Source of the DNA: Reticulascus tulasneorum
Taxonomy: Eukaryota > Ascomycota > Sordariomycetes > Glomerellales > Reticulascaceae
Reading direction: 5' to 3'
Assembly (NCBI GenBank): GCA_001557505.1
Contig: LSAX01000002.1
Coordinates: 248,001-312,000, forward strand
DNA length: 64,000 bases
Below are positions 38,573-48,147 of the stretch, piece after piece (position 1 is the first letter of the stretch; the number at the start of each line of letters is the position of its first letter). The position numbers and the translations under genes are program-made. Under the pieces are notes generated by a model, which was not told the DNA's origin, did not search any database, and saw only the letters and a program-made list of their open reading frames with translations.

Positions 38573-40071
38573 CACCTAGGTACTCGGGAAGCTATTGCTA
38601 CCAAGGCCCAAGGAAGCTGGAGCCAGGAGTTACTGGTCAACTAAAATTTGTGCACAATTTGCTACTTGTCATGGCCGCGAGCGCCAGCTGACCTCGTCTG
38701 CTTCCGTGCCAATTGTCAGCACGACCGTAGCCACGCCTTTTATAGGTACAGGATGCATACTAGAGATCATGGCGTATCGACAATGAGGAGCGTTGTGTTC
38801 TACCAAAGCACGGAAGAAAAGGCGTCTCTAAGGATTTAGTCGCGGATCGACCACGTTTTCCTGACAAGGACCTCGACGAATTGTTAAGGGGGGTCCCTAA
38901 CTCAGGCAGTTTAGATGGTTACCCCTTTATTCTCTCTTCTCTAGTGCTCTATCGGTAAGACTCTCACTACCCCCCTCGTGGATAGATGCATGGTCCTACA
39001 CTGTCTGCTTTGTCTCAGCCCGACCACCTACCTGCTACCCATGACAATGCCCAACGCACGAGGGGCCCAACACCAGGTGTAAGGACTTGCCTACCTACGT
39101 TTGCCTCCGTGGCTATTTCATCCCCGACTGTATCCTACATCGTCGATTGGAAGTTCCTATTTTAAAGGTACCTTCCTCTTATTGAAACGCTATAATTATA
39201 CATGTGAGTTCACTGTCTAAAGAGTGGCATTGCAAGTGTTATTTGAAGCTTCCTGCCAGACTATCACGCTTCCCTGAGACCTGTAGGTTAATATATCTAT
39301 CACGGCTATGATTAAAATAACCCTATTAAGGCGGTTGAAGACTGTAAAACGTAATCACGTAACCAACCACCATACCTAAAGGGTGTAGTGTTTTATATGT
39401 AATTATTGTATGTTTTGACTCCCAAGAACTGAGCATCAATTCGAGACATAAAGATGCGCCGAGTACTATGCGTAACACCGATTTTTCAGAGTTGCCGATA
39501 AGCATGATGATGATATAGCCCGTAGGCCACAAGGGCACCATTTGCTAGACATCGATAGCTACTTAAATACCACGCCACGACAAATATCAATACCAATTTT
39601 GGGCCTAACTCCACCTATTCGTCCTCTTCCAACAGTTGTATTTGACGGGTAGTACAAATATGTGTTGGGCCAACCACTCGCGCTTCATATGAGAATCAGA
39701 GACCTACAGCCACATCATGTTGATCATGGCTACAAAGTTGTCAATCGCTCGCCACCTCTCGTCAAATGAGTCTCATCATACTATCGTGATCCGACAGGCC
39801 AACTTCCAAGGAACATTTAGCCCGCCATATATGAGATTCAAGACGAGGGTGGCCTTATCTCCACTTCCTAGGTGCGCTATCATTGAGAAAATGAGTTGGC
39901 CGAGTTGCGTACCAGGCAGTTTCTCGTGTCGGAGGACCGCGTATACAGTTTTGGACCAGGTGAGCAAAACCTGTGGGAGGTCTTAACATGTAGAAAAATG
40001 CAAAAGAATTGTCATAAATGCCATCAGTCAATGTGAAATCGAAATAAGAAGGGAAGCCGTGATCATGATGC
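38573..40071. other. Intergenic between hydrolase and GMC genes
   Basis: The two genes converge here. No further gene is supported. The stretch 39636-39756 resembles 43849-43966 (see separate entries). Confidence 0.45.
39636..39756 (+). repeat. Diverged duplicate, copy 1
   Basis: About 120 bp aligns imperfectly in direct orientation to 43849-43966. Shared blocks include ATGAGA, AGAGACCTAC, ACAA(A)GTTGTCAA and GCTCGCCAC in the same order and nearly the same spacing. The two copies flank the GMC gene and the decayed gene. Confidence 0.5.
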
Positions 40072-42179
40072 TCAGCGCCGCAGCTTGATCAAATCTGCAG
40101 CTCTCTCTGCAACCGCATAGGCCGTAGACTAGTCACGCATTAATAATAACCTCTCAACTCACGATGCCTCGCAGCATACCTGTAGAGCATGGGCCCCGGG
40201 GATCATTGGCCAAGACGAAGTGTCCACGACTCTCAACCCCTTAACCCCCAACACTCTCATTTTTGAATCCAAGACGGTACCCATCGGCGCAGCACAGCAT
40301 CCGTGAGCACCACCAGAGCCAAAGTTCTCTCGGATAAACTCCCTCAGCTCGTCGTCGGTCTGCAAGGCCACACCCGGAGTATTTTCGGCGGGGCTCAGGG
40401 GCTGCATTTCCGCAGAACCCAAGAGCCGGCGCGACATCTTGAGCGAGGCTAACACATTCTCGATATCTAGAGGGTGAGACAGGGTGCGGTAGTTGAACTT
40501 TGGCGGTTCCCAGATGTTTAGAGTTTTGGCCTCGATGAAGCCGCGGGAAAGCGGCTTAACGAGGACTGTACGCCTGCCGAAGTTCATGATCTCGTCGACG
40601 GCCAACTCCTCGGTTGCCATGCTAGTAAATGTAATGTTAAGCTGACGTGCATAAGCTTGGCTGGTCTTCTCATCGACATCGGGACGCAAGTATTGAGTGT
40701 GATTTCGGTATGCCAAATCCGCGAGAAGCGATTTAGAGCTACTCTTATGGAGCATGGACATCGAGAAAAGAGCCATGTGATTATCCGATGAAACAGTATA
40801 GTATCCGGTATGATTAGTCAGGAATTCAGCATATTGAGCGTCCATCCAAGTTTTATTATTCTTGTCATACCACATTTGCTCGTTAAATGTGATAGAGACT
40901 GGATAAAGAGGCAGCCGTTAGTAAGTTGTCTGTTCCTCTAGCGGCGTGCTATATTATCTCTGGGATAGTATGATCTCCTTCTCCAAATCCTTTGGGTGGA
41001 TGACGTTTTGGGGGTTTATTACGGCGTTGAGGGTGGAGTAGAGATTACTTACGGCTGTAGTTCAGTAACAAGACGCCGTGATCTTGGTAGTTCTCCCCGA
41101 CCGGAAGATCAGCAACAGGTTGAATTCCAAGAGCTTGAGAGAGTCTCTTTGGACCAACTCCCGAAACTTGGAGTAACTGCGGTGACTTGATCGACCCCGC
41201 GGCTAATATCACTTCTTTTCTTGCTCTCACTGTCTTAACAGAAGCGTTCGCCGCCGGCGCATACTGCAATCAGGGTCAGCAGGGGGATGTTTAAACGTAT
41301 CTAATTATGTGGGAATCTGAGTAAAGTGTAATGTACCTCGACGCCTGTGGCCCTTTTCCCAGCAAACGTGATCTTAATCGCTGTGTTGTCCGCTAAGAAA
41401 TGAAGATTTGCCCGCGTCTTTGCCGAGTCATAATATTCCCGCTTGCTGTAGCTTCTCGTAAACTCGTCAGCTCGCACGGATGCTGGAAACCAAATGCCTC
41501 CAACGGGATCACCATCGCCCTGGTCGTGCTTTTGAGGAATTCCCAAAGCCTTTTCGGCAGCAATGATGTATTTCGTACTGGGAAACATTTGCGGCGGAAA
41601 CGTTGAGCTAATCGGACCATCAGTGCCGTGTACGTCCATGTTCCAAGTGACATTTCCTTGAGTATAATATGACTCGATGGGAGGTGTAAACGTTTCTGAC
41701 TTCTTGAAGGAGGTCAAGATACTGTCCCATCCCCAACCGTCGTCGTCGAGATAGCGCGCCCAGTCATCATGGTCTCGCTTGCTCCCCCGTGTGAAGAGCT
41801 TGCCGTTGACCGCCGAGCCGCCACCAGCCACCTTTGCAATTATCACCCCCTTGGTGTGTCCGTTGAGCCCCTCGATCGGCTCAGACGTGATATTTGGCCA
41901 CGTGTACGGAACGGGAGATGTATTAACTTTCTCGAAAATGGCAGGGATGAGAAGATCGTCAGTTTCCTTCTTACCATCAAGTATCGGCCCAGACTCGATC
42001 ACTAATACTGTCGTTTTGCCATCTTCCGTCAGGCGGTTGGCTATAACGCATCCGCTGGTTCCCCCGCCGACCACGACATAGTCATAGTCCGCCTCAGCTG
42101 CATTGATGACCGTTCCTGGAGTTGCTGCACATGTTTGTAGGAAGATGTATACCAGTGCCGCGAATGTAGTGCGTGCCAT
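40072..42179 (-). CDS. Secreted GMC (glucose-methanol-choline) FAD oxidoreductase
   Basis: Four exons on the minus strand: 42179-41337, 41263-41053, 40898-40180 and 40128-40072 (about 609 aa). Introns are 73, 154 and 51 bp with GT-AG ends, and all phases agree. Residues 1-20 are a signal peptide. The FAD-binding G-x-G-x-x-G is in VVGGGTSG (38-43). The block AKVAGGGSAVNG fits GMC signature 1, and VILAAGSIKSPQLLQVSGVG fits signature 2. The C-terminal region has GGAHGCCAAPMG and IPGAHALQ, where family catalytic His residues lie. The last exon (19 codons) encodes the conserved tail ending VAERAADLI. The family oxidises alcohols, sugars or aryl alcohols with FAD; some members tailor fungal metabolites. 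The substrate is not predictable. It could act in the polyketide pathway or in extracellular oxidation. Confidence 0.93.
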
Positions 42180-43164
42180 GGTGTTTTGGATGTCGAGTAC
42201 ACAAGAAACAAGGCTATGAGCCAGCGAAAGAATGCCACAGCCATCATCTGTGATTGCTTGAAGGATAGCCGCGCTAATTTATAGACCAAGGGGGTAACCA
42301 TGCCAGTGACACGGCGGAAGGGTAAGCTCTGTGTGCGGGGCAGTTGCTGCTTCAACTACAACCTACCTGTGTGATGTGCCACGAGGGTTCAGGGCGCTCT
42401 TGGCAATATCTGAATTGGCTGCGGCAAGCGGCGATTCTGTCCTTCGGGCCGGGCGCCTCTTTCATCTGAATTGGGGTATCGATGAATCGGAAGAACGCTC
42501 AGTGGGCGGCGAAGTTATGCTTTCCGACGGATGTCCGAAGAAGTAAAGCCAATGCCAACCGTTGGGATAGCACAGGACTGGAGTCTTTGCCCTCATAGTA
42601 ACAGGATATCTATAAAGTAAGTACCTAAAGTGGCATGCTTCAACTGTAGGGTACCATCCAACTATCTTATTTGCAGTATGCTACTTTTGATACTTTGGTA
42701 GGTTTGGTGACACAACAACTGTTTCCGCAGTCTGAGTTCAGCCCAAACCACCGACTTCAGCATAATATAGTGCTTGGCATCGTCTGCAATGGGGTCAGCA
42801 TGAGGAGGGCCTCGTGTAAGCAATGCACACCTGCACGTCCATTTCCATACACAACACGGGATCTTCTGCTATTGCGTCAAATCGGGCTGCGCGTTCCTCA
42901 ATATTGTCAAACTCCACTTGTCCAGTCGTTAGCGAACTCGCACTCTTCAGTCACAGTACAGAGTCGGCTGCGGCACTTGATGGGGGAGCCCGTGGTTCTC
43001 ATCGCGTGCAACGTGAATTGCATCTTTGTAATCGCCGGCTCGTGATCCTTGGCTACATCTGTGCCGCTGGCTTCATTCCAGACCGTAATCTATTTTTGCC
43101 GTGGCTACGCCGTGGGTATACAGAGCTCTCTAACCATGTTTTTACCTTTACCAGACGTTGATCT
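42180..43164. other. Upstream region of the GMC gene with possible gene remains
   Basis: Holds the GMC promoter. In one minus-strand frame continuing from the decayed gene to the right, short coding-like pieces (such as YTHGVATAKIDYGLE near 43070-43115) can be read, interrupted by stops. No intact gene is present. Confidence 0.35.
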
Positions 43165-43640
43165 TGAACCGGTGGCCGACCCATCTGTGAATAAATTTTT
43201 TCTAGTTCCAACCAGGATCAACGCCGAGCTTTTTGTCCAACTTGAACATAGGTTTCAGGTGGCACCATTTGTCCTGCACTCAGATGTCGACGGTGTCTGC
43301 GGCACTCTGAGCCCCGCCGTAAATGCGGTTAAACTTGTTGATGGTGTCCTGTTTAATCGCGGGGTTGACAACGCCTTATGCGATCGCTTCATCCAACTCC
43401 TTCTTTAATTGGTCTCGAACTTCTCCAAAACATCCCAGTAGTTGTCAGCACCTTGGTTAGGCGGCAACAACATGTCTTCAAAATCAATGCTGCCAGTATA
43501 AATGAACTCTCTAGGCCCAGACCAGCGCTTGCTAACTAGCTCACCCGTATCATACCTAAACCCCTGGATTGCATTAATGATTTCTCTCGTCTCCTTGAAG
43601 CCCTTCATCTCAACTCCGAGTGCAGTACGGTGGAAGGGGC
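43165..43640 (-). pseudogene. Decayed gene of unknown family
   Basis: On the minus strand, about 68 codons from 43608 read as ordinary protein (beginning MKGFKETREIINAIQ and reaching NYWDVLEKF). The sense then moves to another frame (RDQLKKELDEAIA, then GVVNPAIKQDTINKFNRIYG, QSAADTVDI and KPMFKLDKKLGVDPGW), with a stop after DEAIA, another after TVDI and more later. A frameshift plus several nonsense codons mark it as a pseudogene. Sequence upstream of 43608 also reads in frame for a few codons (LGVE). I do not recognise the family. Base composition is normal, so this is ordinary decay and not RIP of the type seen in the transposon. Confidence 0.5.
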
Positions 43641-44366
43641 GTCAAGACCATGAGTTGCAGTGGTTGACATGCTGCTATGCATAGGCGATTGCTGGACTTG
43701 ATGACCCTGCTAGAAACATCGCATACATATGTTGGAAACTTAAGGAACCAGAAGTTGCGTTTCGGGCAAACTCTCCAGATAGCACTCACGGATGCCAACG
43801 AAAGACGCCAAAGTAACACGTCTAGTCATTGTGAATCGCCATACTCCTTGTACTGACGATTCATACACATGTGCGTTGAGCCTACCGCCTACCCTTCACA
43901 TGAGATATAGAGACCTACTGCAATATCAATTTTATCCTAGTTACAAGTTGTCAACTGCTCGCCACGGCCCCGCAACGCCATCTTGGAGGAGTTGGTTTGT
44001 AGAAGACGACCCTTTTCTCAAGTAGCCCCCGACTGCGTGCGCATTAGTTATGATCGCATTATCAGCGAGGCGGAGGCTAGAAAATACAGGGAGCACTCTC
44101 ACGGAATGTCGTATGACAAGTCTTCAGGCAACAGTTGAGATAGGTACCCGACGTTACGTTTTGACGCAGAGTCCGTGAGAGCGAGAAGTTTGGCAGGGAA
44201 CAGGCGACAGCAACAGACGAGATTGCAAGTTCAGTTGCATTCCGTCCAACTTTCTATCATGACTCGTTGTGCCTCTAATGTTAAGCCCTATCATGATTCG
44301 TTTCACCTCTACCGTCCAGCATTGCCTGTCCCAGACCTACCTTGACCACGGATCAAACGTGTACCA
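43641..44366. other. Intergenic between decayed gene and HD gene
   Basis: No gene is seen. It includes the second copy of the diverged duplicate at 43849-43966. Confidence 0.4.
43849..43966 (+). repeat. Diverged duplicate, copy 2
   Basis: Direct-orientation partner of 39636-39756. Roughly two thirds of positions appear to agree by eye, and differences are not confined to transitions. It may be a shared promoter or UTR fragment from an old local duplication. Confidence 0.5.
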
Positions 44367-45288
44367 TCATTCTCCATTGTAATAATGATCCAGCTGCTCC
44401 CGTGTGCTTACCACCGGACCGCTGTCCAGGCTGACATTCCCCTTCATGTGCTCCTTCTCCCCCCAAAAGTCCTCTCGCTCCTTCAGCACCGCATCCGCCC
44501 ATGCTCGGGTCTCAGGCAACAGGAACTTGGTCGCAACGTACGCGAACTCGCCCAAGTCAACTCTGCCCTCCCCTCGTCTTTCGTACTCCACCATCTGCAA
44601 CAGGAGTTCCATCTTGTCGATATCATGCACGAAGTGGCTGTCCAACGTCTCGGAGTCCTCGTATTCCTGCCAGATGGCCCGGATGTCCGTCCCAGCGAGG
44701 CCGCCGTATACGCTTCCCAGCAGATTCTTGGTGATGTAGTCCATGGTCTCGGCCTCGCGACGGCTCTTCTCGGGCTTGGCAACGCCGTCTACTGGTGTGA
44801 TATCTCCCACTAGCGACTCCGCCATGTCATGGATCAGGCACATCTTCATGCAGCGGGAAATATCGAGTCGTGGAGCCAGCGCGGGTGGTGCGAAGAGAGT
44901 TATCAGGGACATTCGGTACATGTGGTCGGCGATGGACTCTCCCCTGGAGGCGGACATGTTAGTTGGCGCGGACAAGGCTCCGGAGGGGGTGGGGGACCTA
45001 CCTGTTGATGCCGAACCGCCGCCAGCCTTCTCTCTTGGTTGTCTTCAGTCGCTCCAGCAAGTGGAAGAAAGGCAGCGGTGACGCCGAGTTCTGCTCGGGT
45101 GCTCCGGTAGGAATGGTCTCGAGCACCTTGTCAACGGTCCATGAGCCCTCAATCGGCGGTGTCTCGACAACTCCCAGATCTAGGTACGAACGGTAGTGTT
45201 AGAAGAGAGAGGCAGTCACTGTCGACGGAAAGAGCTTGCCTTTGATATCCGCTGCGCCATCTGCGGCTTTCTCAGCACCAGGGGCCAT
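44367..45288 (-). CDS. HD-domain 5'-deoxynucleotidase (YfbR/HDDC2 family)
   Basis: Three exons on the minus strand: 45288-45240, 45179-45002 and 44943-44367 (about 267 aa). Joining gives the family's N-terminal layout: LPFFHLLERLKTTKREGWR, then RGESIADHMYRM (His83) and CLIHDMAE (His114-Asp115), the HD pair that binds the catalytic metal. A third part, HDIDKMELLLQMVEYE, holds the conserved distal Asp. Family members (E. coli YfbR, yeast YBR242W/YGL101W, human HDDC2) remove phosphate from deoxynucleoside 5'-monophosphates. The first intron starts with GC (AAAG|GCAAGC) instead of GT and ends CTAG, with a CTAAC branch site. It is a housekeeping-type enzyme between putative cluster genes. A link to the polyketide pathway is not suggested by the family. 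Confidence 0.9.
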
Positions 45289-46271
45289 TCTGCAACGGCG
45301 GAATCAGCGTCCCCGTGGCGGACCGTAAAATGTTGAGCTGGTGGAGGTCGTAAACTGCGACTAGTGTTGGGGTGAATCTCAAGATGCAAGGTGACGTCCG
45401 TAGCTGGCGGTGTAAAGAGAGCTGTTAGGCAGGCGCGATAAGGCTATCAACGACGAACTTTAAATAGTAACGAGGCGGTCTAGAATGAAGGAGCTGAGGA
45501 TCGATCACACGGGATCAAACCAAAAGTGACGACAGGAAAACAAAAACTCGCAATTATGGAAATCAAAACAGACGATGACCAGCGGGACAGGGTTGGCCCC
45601 CTGGCAAGCTCTCCACTTCCAAGCGCTTGTCCCAGCCTTACTGATTACCTAGTAGAGTCATCAATCACAGCAAGAAGAGCCCTGAGGCATGTGATCCTGG
45701 TCCTCAAAGCTCCGTAGCGGGGGGGATGCTTTTGGGGGGCTGCTTATCAACTAAAGGTACCTACGTATGTAGGTAGTGAGGGGTCAAACCCTCCGAGGCG
45801 TCCAGCCCTAAGGTACTATACAGTAGTCTGTACCTACGTGGTAATTAAACAGCAAGGATGACAATCAGCCGGTCTCTGATACGTGCCCACCAATGTTCAC
45901 CATCACAGACCAGTTTTGGAGCGACGCCTGCATGCATGGCACAGGCCACAAATTTAGGAATAGTAGTTCTCTTGCCAGCAGCAACTCACATCCCACAGCC
46001 GAACCATTCAGTTCCTCATTCCCAAACTTCATCTATGGGTCTTTGGTAGAAGTGCATCTGCCAATGTGAAGGAGGGACTTTTGTGATCCAGCATATGCCG
46101 TCCTCCGCACTCGGGGGCCCCCGTGTTCCCTTTCGAACAGTGCCTACTGACATTATAAAGCTCTCGGGGGACATGTTGGTATTTAAGAGGGGGTTGGTCT
46201 TTTCTTTTACTTCCAAGTCTATGCTAAAACTACCTTACGGAGCCACAGCTAAGCCATGTCGAACAATACTG
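45289..46271. other. Intergenic between HD and beta-lactamase-like genes
   Basis: About 1 kb holding the promoter of the HD gene and the 3' region of the next gene. No coding region, RNA gene or repeat is recognised. Confidence 0.45.
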
Positions 46272-47420
46272 TCAGATACTGACCCCAAGTGCTTCATAGA
46301 CGGCTTTGACATATTGCCGGACTATCGACGTAGCCGGGCCCCCGTTTGACATCTTGTTCATTACATATGCGAAAGTGACGCGCCGATCCAGGTCCATAAT
46401 GGCAATGGAGCCGCCCCAGCCGCCCCAGCCGCCTACCCTACCTGCCGGTAACCAGTCGTCGAAAGGGGTATCCCCGTCTCCCCTGATGCCGTAGCCGATG
46501 CCATAGCGGTATTTCTGGTGTATCACGAGATCGTTGCCCCGCGTCTGCTCTTGGAATATCAGGTCGGCTGTCTCTTTAGAAAGCAGCCGCTTCCTATCAC
46601 CCTTGCCTGCAAGACTGACCTCGGAGAATATCCGCACGAGGGCCCTTGCATTACTGTGACCATTGGCTGCCCCTACCTCTGCTTTTCTCCATGATGGTGT
46701 GGAAGCATGATCCGCCCCTGCCATCGGCGTCATAGCCTTGGCAGCAATGGATCCTGCGACAAACGGAGGGAAGTCCATGGGCGGGGGTTGAACAAGAGTT
46801 GCGATGCGGTCCCAGTCTGACTCTTTTGCGCCAAGTTGGAAATCAGCTCCCAGTGGTTTCGCAATGTGTTCAGCGATATAATCACGCAGGCCAAGGCCTG
46901 TCGTACGCCGCACGAGCTCTCCCAGCAGGTAGCCAAACGTACAGCTATGATAGCCGGACGCTGTGCCTGGCTCCCACCAAGGGGCTTGCTTCTCTAACTT
47001 GGCCACACAACCCTGCGTATCACCGAGGTCCTCCATGGTTGTCGGCTCCTCGAAGCCAGCAAGCCCCGAGGAATGCGATAGCAAGTGCCGAACCTCGATG
47101 TGCTCCTTGCCGTTGACACCAAATTCAGGCCAGTGCTTCGAGACTTTATCGTCGACTTGTATCTTCTTACTGTCTATAAGCAGCAAGACCGCTAGGCTGG
47201 ACACCATTTTCGTTGTTGAATACACGTTGATAATCGTGTCTTTCTCCCAAGGACGAGTGCGGTCGGCGTCGGCGAACCCGCCGTAGAGATCAACAACATC
47301 TTCGCCATCCACATTTACCGCAAACGAGGCGCCCAGCTCCTCTCCAGAGTCGAGGAACTTTTGAAACAAAGACTTGACTTCGTCGAATTTGGGATCACAT
47401 GTGCCCTGTACTAATGGCAT
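46272..47420 (-). CDS. Class C beta-lactamase-family esterase/transesterase (LovD/EstB-like)
   Basis: A single exon of 382 codons with ATG at 47420. The serine-active-site motif S-x-x-K is S68-T-T-K71 (in VYSTTKMVSSL). The second motif, Y-x-S, is Y157-H-S159 in SGYHSCTFGYLLGEL. A glycine-rich GGWGGWGG at about 330-337 replaces the KTG-like third motif, as in esterases of this superfamily. The sequence HLLSHSSGLAGF is also typical. There is no signal peptide, so it should be cytosolic. Members include true esterases (EstB) and LovD, which moves a methylbutyryl chain from the LovF polyketide synthase onto monacolin J. It is on the same strand as the polyketide synthase, about 0.7 kb from the end of that gene. 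An off-loading or acyl-transfer role is inference from position and family. Confidence 0.9.
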   Translation of the reverse strand: MPLVQGTCDPKFDEVKSLFQKFLDSGEELGASFAVNVDGEDVVDLYGGFADADRTRPWEKDTIINVYSTTKMVSSLAVLLLIDSKKIQVDDKVSKHWPEFGVNGKEHIEVRHLLSHSSGLAGFEEPTTMEDLGDTQGCVAKLEKQAPWWEPGTASGYHSCTFGYLLGELVRRTTGLGLRDYIAEHIAKPLGADFQLGAKESDWDRIATLVQPPPMDFPPFVAGSIAAKAMTPMAGADHASTPSWRKAEVGAANGHSNARALVRIFSEVSLAGKGDRKRLLSKETADLIFQEQTRGNDLVIHQKYRYGIGYGIRGDGDTPFDDWLPAGRVGGWGGWGGSIAIMDLDRRVTFAYVMNKMSNGGPATSIVRQYVKAVYEALGVSI

Positions 47421-48147
47421 GGTGCTCGGGCTCTCCTGAGATATTGGACCGGGAGGGTGCTGTAGATACGCCAGGCTTCTATGAGCAAAGGGCTACAGTT
47501 AAACTGACCAAGAATCGAATTTACTCTTCATCTACACGGATAGCGAATGGCAGAAACAGACGTTATTCTTATTGTGGAATGAACGCACCCTAGTCGAGAA
47601 CGACGATCAACGAAAATGTGGGGTAGCGGATGAATCATTTTGAGTTGGCATGATTAGCTGTCGACATTGGCTTGATTTGAGTTCAGCCAAGTCCATGCAT
47701 GACGTGTTTAGCAGTCACACCAACGAATGGGTAACACGAATCACAACCTGTCAGTCTTATTCGCTGGTTGACGACTTTGTTTTGAGAACCTCCCGATCGC
47801 TAAAGCGGCAAGGTCCCCCTTCTGGAGCTGGTATATCGAAGCCTGCTATCTCATGTTAAGGTGACAATCAGTCTTCTTAAGTCAGAATTTGGTGCTATTA
47901 CGGCAGACGTTAAAAAAGTTCTAGCCGTGTCCATATATGAAGGAGGAGGAGTTAACCATCATCTCCAGCATCGTCCCCAGGGTCAAGAGTCCAACCTCAT
48001 AAACCATTCCTCGTTATTATTTCATTATTTACTATCATATCCCGTCCCATATTTGTCCCAAATATCCAATCATTAAGGTTCAATCTGCTTCGTTATCGTT
48101 CATCAGTCATAGGTATCAACAGCATCTCTCCTTATATCCACCACCGC
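47421..48147. other. Intergenic between beta-lactamase-like gene and polyketide synthase
   Basis: About 730 bp. It should hold the promoter of the beta-lactamase-like gene and the synthase 3' UTR. Nothing else is recognised. Confidence 0.5.
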
